A DNA stretch of 37,258 nt from a virus, in IMG/VR virus record IMGVR_UViG_3300024054_000541, positions 1 to 37,258 of that record; one strand, 5' to 3'. The notes below the pieces were generated by a model. The model searched no databases. It worked only from the letters and a program-made list of their open reading frames with translations, and had not been told where the DNA came from. The translations under genes and the position numbers were made by a program. This document shows, in pieces, positions 23,304 through 29,907 of the stretch (position 1 is the stretch's first letter; the number at the start of each line of letters is the position of its first letter).

Positions 23304-23830
23304 TCGCCTATTCCCAAAATCTTCTGGCGGATCTGCGCCGCCGTGGCGTCCGACAGGCCGCTCTTCTTCACTATCTTCTCGATGCTCTCAACCGCCTTCT
23401 CGGTCTTCTTCTTGAGGTCGGCCTTCATCCGCTCCCTCTGTACGCTGGAGCTTTGCAGCTTCGCGAAGTCGCCCATGATGCGGGTTGTGGCCGCCAGATC
23501 GACGCCGTCGGCCAGCAGCAGCTCTATCAGCTTTTTGGCCAATAGCTTGTCGGCCGCCTCGGCCAGCACGAGGCCGGAGGCGGCCTCGCTTACCAGTGCC
23601 GCCGCCTTATCCTCAATAATCCGCGTCTCGCGCAGAATATTTAAAAAACTCTTGCCGTAGCGCCCGATCGCCGAGCGGGAGATGTCATAGCCTCTACCCT
23701 TCAGAAAGTCGCGGATGTCGTCGTAGGTGGTGTCCGGCTCCACCAGCAGCCCGTTCACCTGTTTCAGAAGGTCGGCCGGCAGCTCGTGCATCCGCCCGTG
23801 CCTCCGGCCTTTCACGTGTGGGCCGCCCAT
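23300..23830 (-). CDS. Terminase small subunit, Mu gp27-like (DUF3486)
   Basis: The 176-residue protein starts at ATG 23830 (MGGPHVKGRRHGRMHELP). The family motif is plain: LPADLLKQVNGLLVEPDTTYDDIRDFL followed by ISRSAIGRYGKSF, a helix-turn-helix type segment. It then forms a long helix with a Lys-rich part (MKADLKKKTEKAVESIEKIVKKSG). It should recognise the packaging start at the phage left end and regulate gp28. It overlaps both neighbours by 1-4 bases within the packaging operon. Confidence 0.9.
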   Translation of the reverse strand: MGGPHVKGRRHGRMHELPADLLKQVNGLLVEPDTTYDDIRDFLKGRGYDISRSAIGRYGKSFLNILRETRIIEDKAAALVSEAASGLVLAEAADKLLAKKLIELLLADGVDLAATTRIMGDFAKLQSSSVQRERMKADLKKKTEKAVESIEKIVKKSGLSDATAAQIRQKILGIGE

Positions 23831-24078
23831 CAGTTCAGCTCCGCCTCCAGCTCTTTCATCTCGGCGCGCAGCCGCCGCAATCTGGCTATCAGCTCCTCCA
23901 GCCGCCGCCACAGCGCCCCGCAGCCATCAATGTCCAGTTCGTCGAGTTCCCGCCCAACGACGGCCGTCAGCCGCTCTCTGAGGCCGCCTATCTGCGCCCG
24001 GGCCTCCGCCTTCACCTCCGTGAGCTCGCGGCGGCACGCTGCCAGCCGCCCCTCGATTATCAGCCGCTCCCGGTTCAT
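23830..24078 (-). CDS. Small coiled-coil phage protein
   Basis: This 82-residue protein (MNRERLIIEGRLAACRRELTEV...) consists of two long heptad-patterned helices separated by a short IDGCGALW turn. ATG 24078 overlaps the previous gene's stop, and its own stop overlaps the gp27 start by one base. Mu has small proteins (gp25/gp26) in this position between lysis and packaging genes. It has no membrane segment. Function is unknown. Confidence 0.75.
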   Translation of the reverse strand: MNRERLIIEGRLAACRRELTEVKAEARAQIGGLRERLTAVVGRELDELDIDGCGALWRRLEELIARLRRLRAEMKELEAELN

Positions 24079-24434
24079 CAGCCCGCCTCCGTCCGCCGGG
24101 TCCTCTCGCGCACCACGGGGCAGTTCAGGTTGTTCTCGATCATGGTTTTCACTCCGCTCATAACCTCCGTGTTGTAGACAATGTAATCCTTCAGGTCTTG
24201 CGCCAGAGACTGTCCCTGCCGGGCTATCTCCTGCGTCTGCCGCAGCAGTTCCACGTTGTTCTCGTACATCCGGGCCATCTCGGCATGTCTGCGGTCGGCC
24301 GCGCGGGATAGCAGCGCCGACATGAGCCACGGCCCGATGAACAGCGCGGCCAGAACCGTGCCCACCGGCCACGAGCCGATCATCTCCAAGATCTTCGCCA
24401 TCGCCGTGATCGCGGCCAGTTGCTCCGCAATCAC
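24078..24434 (-). CDS. Membrane-anchored coiled-coil protein, possible spanin-like
   Basis: The 118-residue product starts at GTG 24434, whose GTGA overlaps the lysozyme stop. Residues about 20-43 (WPVGTVLAALFIGPWLMSALL) form one transmembrane helix, followed by a long, charged helical part with heptads (NNVELLRQTQEIARQGQSL). The position directly after holin and lysozyme resembles inner-membrane spanin (Rz) genes, and this topology fits. No partner outer-membrane lipoprotein (Rz1) was seen. It could instead be a Mu-like membrane protein of unknown role. Confidence 0.6.
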   Translation of the reverse strand: MIAEQLAAITAMAKILEMIGSWPVGTVLAALFIGPWLMSALLSRAADRRHAEMARMYENNVELLRQTQEIARQGQSLAQDLKDYIVYNTEVMSGVKTMIENNLNCPVVRERTRRTEAG

Positions 24435-24916
24435 GTCCCCACCCCGCCGGAGGCTCCACCCTCGCTAAAAATCCTCCTCTCGCACTCCCTTCGCGCCACC
24501 AGACCCGGAAGCTTCCTGCCGCCCGCATACACCCACTTTGAAAATTCCATGGCAGCCGCCTCCATGTCCCCCTTGTTGATTTTCCGCCGCAGCGTTGACG
24601 CAGACAGCCGCGTGGCTCCGAGGTTGTAGGCGAAGTCGGCAACCGCCGCCAGAGGCGCGGGAGATAGACCGGGACAGAGTTTTCGCGCCGCCGCCAGGTA
24701 GAGTTCAGCGTCCCGCGTCATGCGCTCCTCCGCCTGCTCCGGAGTCCAGACGGTGGCCGGCGTAATATCCGGCCCCGTAGCGCCGTAGCCGCACGTGAGC
24801 ACGCCCGCCGGGCAGTAATACGCGCGCAGGCGCAACCCCTCGAACTGCCGGACGAGCGCCATCAAAATGTCGCGCGCGGATTGCCGGCTGCCGGTGGAAT
24901 CCGCTACTTCTGCCAT
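24431..24916 (-). CDS. Endolysin, GH24 lysozyme
   Basis: This 161-residue muramidase cleaves peptidoglycan between MurNAc and GlcNAc at lysis. The active-site region FEGLRLRAYYCPAGVLTCGYG aligns with T4 lysozyme: Glu26 equals Glu11, Cys35 is at the position of Asp20 and Thr41 equals Thr26, with exact spacing. Later parts match the family (LAAVADFAYNLGATRL, KWVYAGGRKLPGLVARRECE). The N-terminus lacks a signal peptide, so a holin is needed, and one is encoded just upstream with 13 bases of overlap. Confidence 0.93.
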   Translation of the reverse strand: MAEVADSTGSRQSARDILMALVRQFEGLRLRAYYCPAGVLTCGYGATGPDITPATVWTPEQAEERMTRDAELYLAAARKLCPGLSPAPLAAVADFAYNLGATRLSASTLRRKINKGDMEAAAMEFSKWVYAGGRKLPGLVARRECERRIFSEGGASGGVGT

Positions 24917-25383
24917 TTGATCGCCCGGTCAACGAACCAGAAACCTAATATCATCGACAGGATGCCCCAATCGTTCGCGCTCCATATCTGGCTGGCGAAC
25001 GCCGTGAGATCGGACGATTCACCCCAGGCCGCGATCATGGCGCAGGCCTTATGGAGGGTTAAGAGGAACATCCACCAGTACGTCACGAACGGGCGCACTG
25101 TCTTGTTGATTGCATCAACCCAATAGATGCCGGTGAGCTGCTCCTGCCCTCTGAGCGCCTCGGCGTATGCCCGCATCTGCGCCACTCCGGCGGCTGCGTC
25201 GCCTTGCGCGTGAACGAGGTCTATCGCCATCGCCGCCCGCGCGCGGTCGATTTCCAGTTGGAGCTGCGTCATGCGGTATTCGTGCTCGCGGTCTTTCCCC
25301 GCGGAGAGATATTTCAGAAACTCCGGCACGAGGCGCAGAACGCCGCCTATGCCGCCGCCGATAAGCGAAAGTAGCTCGATCAT
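24904..25383 (-). CDS. Holin, gene-transfer-agent 3TM type
   Basis: The 159-residue protein has a hydrophobic Gly-rich N-terminus (MIELLSLIGGGIGGVLRLVPEFL), a charged amphipathic helix (REHEYRMTQLQLEIDRARAAM), and two hydrophobic segments near 95-120 (TVRPFVTYWWMFLLTLHKACAM) and 138-155 (GILSMILGFWFVDRAI). This matches the three-segment holin family first noted in gene-transfer agents. It should form the lesion releasing the lysozyme encoded directly downstream. ATG 25383 carries GGAGGGAAA upstream and is the first gene after the late promoter region. Confidence 0.85.
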   Translation of the reverse strand: MIELLSLIGGGIGGVLRLVPEFLKYLSAGKDREHEYRMTQLQLEIDRARAAMAIDLVHAQGDAAAGVAQMRAYAEALRGQEQLTGIYWVDAINKTVRPFVTYWWMFLLTLHKACAMIAAWGESSDLTAFASQIWSANDWGILSMILGFWFVDRAIKWQK

Positions 25384-25572
25384 TTTCCCTCCGTGAATCC
25401 GGCCCGTGGGAACCGCCCTCCGAGGCTCGCGCTGAAGCGAGCGGTTTTTCCGGGGAAATTATCGCGCCGGATGCGCGATACGGAGAGATTACAGGCGTGG
25501 GGATGAAGCGGGATAGACGAAACCGTTCGGTGGAAGGGTTTCCAGACAGCGGGCGGGTTCGCCCCCCTGTCG
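25384..25572 (-). promoter_or_regulatory. Late promoter region with dyad for the Mor-like activator
   Basis: On the minus strand a near-perfect -10, GATAAT (25463-25458), is overlapped upstream by a perfect 7-bp dyad ATCGCGC-N5-GCGCGAT (25479-25461). No -35 hexamer is seen, as expected for an activator-dependent promoter. A GCTCGC/GCGAGC hairpin (about 25425-25442) is followed by TTTTT only on the plus strand. No gene is present. Confidence 0.55.
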
Positions 25573-25881
25573 TCAAAAGTCCCTGAACAGCGGCAGCACC
25601 GGTGGGGCGATGTCGCTGTCGGGCTTGCCTAGTATTGTGCAGATGTGGCGCGAGGTCAAGCGGTACCGCACTGCCAGCCCGTTGACGGACTCGCCCGCAT
25701 CATAGTCGGCGCGTATCTGGCGGTTCCTGACTTCCGCCAGCAGATCGCGGCAGACCGGTATCTCCAGACGGCAGCCCGGAAAGCGGCGCGCGATCGCCAG
25801 CGCGGCCTCGACGCCCGCAACCTCGGCTATTTCCCGGAGCGCGCCCGGCAGATGAGGGATTATCCCAGCGTCATCGCTCAC
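25573..25881 (-). CDS. Mor-family transcription activator
   Basis: The 102-residue product belongs to the Mor/C activator family of Mu. N-terminal helices (LREIAEVAGVEAALAIARRFPG) form the dimerisation part, and residues 55-95 contain the helix-turn-helix (RADYDAGESVNGLAVRYRLTSRHICTIL). Start is GTG 25881 with AAGGAGG 9 bases upstream. Its place at the end of the early/middle operon and just ahead of lysis and head genes suggests it switches on the late promoter in 25384-25572. Whether it acts as Mor (middle) or C (late) cannot be decided; I see only one such gene. Confidence 0.9.
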   Translation of the reverse strand: MSDDAGIIPHLPGALREIAEVAGVEAALAIARRFPGCRLEIPVCRDLLAEVRNRQIRADYDAGESVNGLAVRYRLTSRHICTILGKPDSDIAPPVLPLFRDF

Positions 25882-26497
25882 GTCTGTAAACCTCCTTAAA
25901 ATTCGCTATGGCGGCGCGGGCTGCCTCTTCGTCGCGGCCGTCGCCGGCGGTTGTGGCCGCCCCCCGTGGTTGCCCTTCTTCCGGGCAGGCACGGGGGAGC
26001 AATGTGGAATCCTCCCGCCCCGACGGGGTAGGCCCCGTTGTGGCAGGCCCCCGTGCCTGCCCGGTGGAATTCTCCTGCCCCAACCTGTACGGATCGCGGC
26101 GCTGCTCCTCGCGTTTGGCCTCGGCCCTGGCGTCGCGCTTTTCGACCGCCGAGAGTAGAACCTTCGTCAGGTACGCATTGTCCCGCAGCCTGTGCGGCTC
26201 CTGATCGCACGTGGTTTGAATGGCTCGTGCCACCTCCGGCGCGGTAACGGCGTACTCGCGGCCGTAGAACCTGAACCTGCCCTCGCGCATGATTGACACC
26301 ACCTCCGCCAGCACGCGCAGGTGTTTTCTGTCCGCCAGCTCGCCCGACGCGGCGCGGAACAGGTCGAGATACTCGCGCGCGAGCCGGGCCGTGGGGCCTA
26401 GCGATGTGTAAAGCTCCAGTATCTCGCGCTGGATGGCCGAGGCCGAAACCGCGTCCAGATCGAGCTTTGCCCCGCACCTGCCGCATTTCACCAGCAT
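25871..26497 (-). CDS. Hypothetical phage protein with N-terminal CxxC and palindrome linker
   Basis: The product has 208 residues. It begins MLVKCGRCGAKLDLDAVSA, a rubredoxin-type half knuckle (CGRC). Residues 20-130 are helical (REILELYTSLGPTARLAREYLDLF; YAVTAPEVARAIQTTCDQ). From about 140 to 185 comes a Pro/Gly/Thr-rich linker encoded by inverted repeats, and a final helix (RDEEAARAAIANFKEVYRR). I do not recognise the family. It lies in the early operon after DUF3164 and overlaps the Mor-like gene by 11 bases. Confidence 0.7.
   Translation of the reverse strand: MLVKCGRCGAKLDLDAVSASAIQREILELYTSLGPTARLAREYLDLFRAASGELADRKHLRVLAEVVSIMREGRFRFYGREYAVTAPEVARAIQTTCDQEPHRLRDNAYLTKVLLSAVEKRDARAEAKREEQRRDPYRLGQENSTGQARGPATTGPTPSGREDSTLLPRACPEEGQPRGAATTAGDGRDEEAARAAIANFKEVYRRER
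25981..26064. repeat. 17-bp inverted repeat pair inside a coding linker
   Basis: The arms 25981-25997 and 26048-26064 are perfectly complementary (core gggcaggcacggggg), with a smaller dyad acgggg/ccccgt between them. The whole insert is read in frame as a low-complexity linker. This GC-rich palindrome type is common in some bacterial genomes. Confidence 0.85.
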
Positions 26498-26499
26498 CG

Positions 26500-26682
26500 T
26501 TACGCCTCAGCCTCGCGCAGCAACTTCCGCTCGCCCAGCCTGCGGCTGATCTCATAGTCCGCCAGTTCCCGTATCATCACCAGAGCGGTATCCTCGGCGG
26601 CGCGCAGCCGGGCCGCGAAGTCCCGCGCCGACGCCTCCAGCATCCGCGTTTCGTGATCTCGTATAGCCTCCATTCCTGTCAT
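26500..26682 (-). CDS. Small helical phage protein
   Basis: The 60-residue product MTGMEAIRDHETRMLEASA... starts at ATG 26682, chosen because GGAGG lies 8 bases upstream; the ATG at 26688 is too close to it. It is almost wholly helical and charged (RLRAAEDTALVMIRELADYEIS). It belongs to the series of small genes after MuB whose roles are unknown in most transposable phages. Its stop is 2 bases from the next gene. Confidence 0.65.
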   Translation of the reverse strand: MTGMEAIRDHETRMLEASARDFAARLRAAEDTALVMIRELADYEISRRLGERKLLREAEA

Positions 26683-26699
26683 GTCCATGTCCTCCCTTC

Positions 26700-27314
26700 C
26701 TATACCCTTGCCATATCCAGAGGGATCGTCTCCCAATGGCCCGTGCCGTTTCTCACCCTGAAAATCAGGTATTCCCGCCGTGCCGTAACCACCGCCGCGT
26801 CGGCGATGATCTCCATCGCCTCACGCCATTCGGCGTCGTTGATGTTCAGGCGGCGTAGTCCGAACAGCCTGTCCCTGTCCACGCGCCCGCGAGAGTCCAC
26901 GTTGAACGCGTCGAACACGATCACGCGCAGATTGCCGTTTGCGCCGTCGCTCCAGCGCTCTATGCAGTTGTCTATCTTCTGCTTGGCAAATTGCAGCTTC
27001 TCGTCGAAGTCGAGGAATTTCACACGCTTGCGCTCCACCTGAACGTCGCCCGAAAACCCCGTGAGCGTGTAGTTGCCCTCCTTGTTCGGGGTGAATCCGG
27101 CGGCCACGTCGGCGGCGGCGGCGTCCAGATAGGCGTCGATCTCCGCGTTGGCGGTTGCCTTGAACGCCGCGAGCCGCGCGGACACGTCCTGCGCGAGCTT
27201 CAGAAGCCTGCAGGCCATGGCGTCTTTTTTGCGGTCTATCGGCTTTACGTATTTTTTCGGAACCGCCTGCCCGGCCGCGTCCAGCCAGTCTCCGGTTTCG
27301 TTGATTTTAGCCAT
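26700..27314 (-). CDS. DUF3164 protein of transposable phages
   Basis: This 204-residue protein closely follows the DUF3164 pattern found after the B gene of Mu-like phages: KPIDRKKDAMACRLLKLAQ, FKATANAEIDAYL, GNYTLTGFSGDVQVERKRV, FDEKLQFAKQKIDNCIERW and LFGLRRLNINDAEWREAM. ATG 27314 starts at MAKINETGDWLDAAG. The family is restricted to transposable phages and its role is not known; a link with replication or end processing has been supposed from its position. No catalytic motif is visible. Confidence 0.9.
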   Translation of the reverse strand: MAKINETGDWLDAAGQAVPKKYVKPIDRKKDAMACRLLKLAQDVSARLAAFKATANAEIDAYLDAAAADVAAGFTPNKEGNYTLTGFSGDVQVERKRVKFLDFDEKLQFAKQKIDNCIERWSDGANGNLRVIVFDAFNVDSRGRVDRDRLFGLRRLNINDAEWREAMEIIADAAVVTARREYLIFRVRNGTGHWETIPLDMARV

Positions 27315-27528
27315 TGAACACCTCCGTGCCTGTTTTATACAGGGCGTTTTCGTAGTCTCTGATGTCGCGCACCAGCAGCTCGGCGTGACGCCGCACAAGC
27401 CGCAGGTCGCTGTCCCGCTCCAGATTCATGCCGGGTATCACGTCCATCACCAGCCGCGCCGTCTCCACGGCGTTGGCGCGGTGCAGATTCAATTCCGACC
27501 GCGCATCTGACATTTTGTTTGGTTCCAT
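27307..27528 (-). CDS. Small hypothetical phage protein
   Basis: The 73-residue product begins MEPNKMSDARSELNLHRAN. I chose ATG 27528 since AAGGAGG lies 10 bases upstream; a TTG at 27537 is an alternative. It is helical and rich in Arg/Asp/Glu (DLRLVRRHAELLVRDIRDYENALY). It overlaps the DUF3164 gene start by 8 bases, implying coupling. No family is recognised. Confidence 0.65.
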   Translation of the reverse strand: MEPNKMSDARSELNLHRANAVETARLVMDVIPGMNLERDSDLRLVRRHAELLVRDIRDYENALYKTGTEVFNG

Positions 27529-27543
27529 CGCTTTCAAACCTCC

Positions 27544-28800
27544 TTATAGATTCGTCACCAACTGCTCCGTCACCTTCAGCTCGCCCGTGACGTGGGCCTC
27601 GATCATCGCCCGCGCCGCGAAGTTGTTCACCATCAGCGGGTAGGCATGCGATATCCGTCTGTTCTTCCTGTCCGTGGACGTAAGCCGTGACGTGAGCGCC
27701 GTTACCGCCTCCGGCGCAAAAACGTCCTCCAGCTTAGCCCCCACGCGCCGGAACTTGTGCGCCAGATACGCAGCCATATCGCCGCCGGAGAGAGCGCCTA
27801 TATCGGCCACCTGCGCCCGGCGTATCACCTCGCGCATATCCACGTGCACCTGCTCGTTGAACATCTGCCGCAGCTCGATCTGCCCGATCAAGACGATTCC
27901 GAGCAGCTTGCGGTAGCCATCCTCAAGCTCGTTGAACCGCTTCAGAAACTTGAACGTGCTCGCGTGCAGGTCGTGCGCCTCCTCGATCATCAGCACGCAC
28001 CGGTAGTTCTGTTTCGATCGCTCAAGCAGCAACTGCCGCACCTGCCTGGTCTTCTGCTCCAGCCTCGACGTCGGCGTCTGCGAGCTGATGTCCAGCACAA
28101 TAGAGTCGCATATGTACGAGGCGCTGAGCCGCGCCTTGTCGATGATCTGCGGGAATATGACCAGCACGTCGCCGTCGCGCCGGAGCTGTTCCACCACCCG
28201 CTTGCGGATGACCGACTTGCCCGCGCCCACCTCGCCGATCACCGCCAGAAACCCGCCGTGTCTCGCCGCGTCCAGCATCGCGGCCTCGATGTAGCGGTGA
28301 TCCTCTCCCATGAACACGTCCGTGTCTTTCTGGATGTCGTCGATGAACGGATTTCTGAACAGCCTGAATTTTTTAAGAACATCTTCCGGAATCATTTCAA
28401 CCTCCCAATCGATAGTTATTGCCTCATGATCACCCGGCATGTCCGCCGGAACTTGCCGAGGCGTGTTGGATGCCCTTTTGGCCGCGGACTGCCGCAATCC
28501 CTGTCCTCGCGGCGGCTGCCCGCGCATCGCGGAGCCGAGAGGACGCCAGATGTCCACGGCGTCCAGTCCCCGCGCCAGCAGCCAGTTGACAGCGCCGGGG
28601 TGCACGGCAATGAATTGTTCAACCGTTTCCCTGAAACCGGCCTTCGTCATTGGAATGTAGCCCCGGTTTATCAGCAGATTCACTGCCGGGCGCGATATCC
28701 CCAGCTCCGCCGCCAGTTGGCCCTGCGGGATGTCACAGTCGTGCATCAGCCGCTTGAGCAGCAGAGGCTCGAAATCCAGTTTGTACGCTTCGGCCTGCAT
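27544..28800 (-). CDS. B: Transposition target-selection ATPase, MuB-like
   Basis: The 418-residue AAA+ ATPase activates the transposase and brings target DNA. An N-terminal helix-turn-helix (about 24-46, CDIPQGQLAAELGISRPAV) is followed by a Pro/Arg-rich linker (90-125). The AAA+ core carries Walker A GEVGAGKS at 189-196 and Walker B CVLMIEEAH at 268-276. C-terminal helices include SHAYPLMVNNFAARAMIEA. The layout matches MuB and the related TnsC/ExeA group. ATG 28800 has GGAGG 6 bases upstream. In Mu, B follows A directly; here two ORF6N cassettes separate them. Confidence 0.93.
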   Translation of the reverse strand: MQAEAYKLDFEPLLLKRLMHDCDIPQGQLAAELGISRPAVNLLINRGYIPMTKAGFRETVEQFIAVHPGAVNWLLARGLDAVDIWRPLGSAMRGQPPRGQGLRQSAAKRASNTPRQVPADMPGDHEAITIDWEVEMIPEDVLKKFRLFRNPFIDDIQKDTDVFMGEDHRYIEAAMLDAARHGGFLAVIGEVGAGKSVIRKRVVEQLRRDGDVLVIFPQIIDKARLSASYICDSIVLDISSQTPTSRLEQKTRQVRQLLLERSKQNYRCVLMIEEAHDLHASTFKFLKRFNELEDGYRKLLGIVLIGQIELRQMFNEQVHVDMREVIRRAQVADIGALSGGDMAAYLAHKFRRVGAKLEDVFAPEAVTALTSRLTSTDRKNRRISHAYPLMVNNFAARAMIEAHVTGELKVTEQLVTNL

Positions 28801-28892
28801 GGTTAACCTCCGAGTTATATTTGCTCCGGCTGCTCATCAGTGCCGGGCCGCCACGCACCGGCAGACCGGCCCCCGAAGGGGCTCGGTTTCGC
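28801..28892 (-). terminator. Hairpins between the first ORF6N gene and B
   Basis: Immediately after the ORF6N stop, bases 28887-28865 fold into a strong stem with GCCCC-TTC-GGGGGC core. A second dyad TGCCGG...CCGGCA (about 28861-28839) follows. There is no T-run, so this may be a partial terminator, a processing site or a remnant of a third leader. Confidence 0.4.
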
Positions 28893-29453
28893 TTACTGGA
28901 AAAGGGACACCTGCTCTGCTTTCGCGGCCCTTGTTTCCGCCGTAAACTTCCTGACCGTGCTTTCCGAGCGGCCATGCTTCAAGGCGGTCGCCTTCGTGCC
29001 GAGTTCCAGGACATCGGCGTTGAACGCCTCGACTTCCTCGGCGGTCAACGGCTTCGGCGGTTGCTTCTTGTTGAAGTAGACCTTCACCATGTCGCGGTGA
29101 ATTGCCCATGCCTTGTCATCGGTTAAAGACTTCACAAGCATCAGATAGCCAGTCTCAGTCAGGAAGATCATCGGCACCCTGGAACCACCTTTTGACGGGA
29201 CGAAATTCGTCCCGTCATTCGCCTTTGACTCTACGAATTTCGTAGAGTCAAAGAGCTGGCTGTACTCCTCGTAGGGCACCTCAAAGAAATCCTCTTCCTT
29301 GACGAAATGCTTGCGGTTCTTGTAGAAGTTTCTGGCGGCGGTGTTCCTTGGTCTGCCGTGGAATTCGTCCACTTGCCGCAAGGTCACAACGGGCCGCTTG
29401 CGGTAAAACATCGGGGTCACTTTTCTATCTTCGATTTTGACAAGACTTCCCAT
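28893..29453 (-). CDS. ORF6N-domain antirepressor-like protein 1
   Basis: This is a 186-residue protein. The ORF6N domain covers about residues 10-120 (VVTLRQVDEFHGRPRNTAARNF, NRKHFVKEEDFFEV, PMIFLTETGYLMLVKSLTDDKAWAIHR). This domain is found in phage antirepressors that neutralise CI-type repressors. A C-terminal 50 residues (EVEAFNADVLELGTKATALKHG) with helix-turn-helix character is shared, at DNA level identical for 120 bp, with the second copy. ATG 29453 has GGAGG 7 bases upstream and follows the 69-aa gene. A 31-bp palindrome and a 23-bp palindrome encode the region between domain parts. Confidence 0.85.
   Translation of the reverse strand: MGSLVKIEDRKVTPMFYRKRPVVTLRQVDEFHGRPRNTAARNFYKNRKHFVKEEDFFEVPYEEYSQLFDSTKFVESKANDGTNFVPSKGGSRVPMIFLTETGYLMLVKSLTDDKAWAIHRDMVKVYFNKKQPPKPLTAEEVEAFNADVLELGTKATALKHGRSESTVRKFTAETRAAKAEQVSLFQ
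28908..29027. repeat. 120-bp duplication, copy 1 (ORF6N C-terminal end)
   Basis: These bases are identical to 29914-30033 over 120 bp, while the central parts of the two ORF6N genes differ. A second identical block of 44 bp (29443-29486 and 30425-30468) covers the junction of the 69-aa gene and the ORF6N start. The genes are therefore mosaics of constant ends and variable centres. Confidence 0.95.
29194..29253. repeat. Two perfect palindromes inside ORF6N gene 1
   Basis: 29194-29216 is a 23-bp palindrome (11-bp arms, centre a at 29205). 29223-29253 is a 31-bp palindrome with 15-bp arms (ctttgactctacgaa and complement). Both are read in frame, coding for GTNFVPS and DSTKFVES-type peptides. 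Confidence 0.92.
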
Positions 29454-29455
29454 GA

Positions 29456-29665
29456 TTACACCTCCATTGATGTGTTTAGTACGGCTGTACAGGCTTCTTC
29501 CGCTTCGCGGAGAATCCAGTACAAACCGGTAATAGCCGGGCCGGAAATATCGGTTGCCCTGGTGTCAGGAACTTTACAGAGTAAATCGGTGAGCAGCGCG
29601 AGTTTGTAACGGGTGATGTTAAGGGCGTCTTCTTGGTGGGTATCGCACTTGGGGCAGGTACACAT
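29456..29665 (-). CDS. Small CxxCxxH protein 1 of the leader-ORF6N cassette
   Basis: The 69-residue product starts at ATG 29665 (MCTCPKCDTHQEDALNIT), which lies 9 bases from GGAG; the ATG at 29671 is too close. The N-terminal CPKCDTH forms a CxxCxxH metal-type motif, and the rest is helical and ends ACTAVLNTSMEV, identical to the last residues of the second copy. It occupies the position of icd/orfX in the P1 immI operon, between the leader RNA and the antirepressor. The ribosome site is the complementary target of the upstream leader, so its translation is probably blocked in the lysogen. The exact function is unknown. Confidence 0.75.
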   Translation of the reverse strand: MCTCPKCDTHQEDALNITRYKLALLTDLLCKVPDTRATDISGPAITGLYWILREAEEACTAVLNTSMEV

Positions 29666-29668
29666 AAG

Positions 29669-29841
29669 CATTGTCTCCTGTTCAAGGGATTCGGCAAAGT
29701 GCCGGGATGTTGAACACAGCGACAATGAGCTGCCGTGGGTATTCGCAATATTCCCCACGCATCCCGGCACCCTTTCCCATGCCGGAGACAAAAATATACC
29801 GCTTCTGACGGGTGCGGTAGCCGCATTGTCACCTGTGTTCA
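29669..29841 (-). ncRNA. c4-like antisense leader RNA, module 1
   Basis: The core domain is an 11-bp outer stem (29770-29760 with 29709-29699) enclosing a 6-bp hairpin (29759-29754 with 29739-29734) and a single-stranded segment CATTGTCGCTGTGTTCA (29727-29711). That segment is complementary (7 and 6 bp) to the ribosome site TGAACAGGAGACAATG of the downstream gene (29684-29669). It is also complementary (7 and 9 bp) to a segment upstream (29841-29824). The layout is that of the P1/P7 c4 antisense RNA. A TTGACA (29883-29878) precedes it, but its -10 is poor. Confidence 0.72.
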
Positions 29842-29907
29842 GCAGGTGCAAACACGGTACGCCTGAATCGGCTATTTTGTCAAATGATTTCTGCATTGTT
29901 CTTGTCC

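Noticed and set aside
25425-25447. GCTCGC/GCGAGC hairpin with TTTTT as a terminator
   Set aside because: The T-run is on the plus strand while all flanking genes are on the minus strand; not called as a terminator of these genes.
29666-29896. Long frame starting MQKSFDKIADS extending the 69-aa protein
   Set aside because: It runs through the leader RNA; its N-terminus is just the translated promoter block, and the good ribosome site is at the later ATG.
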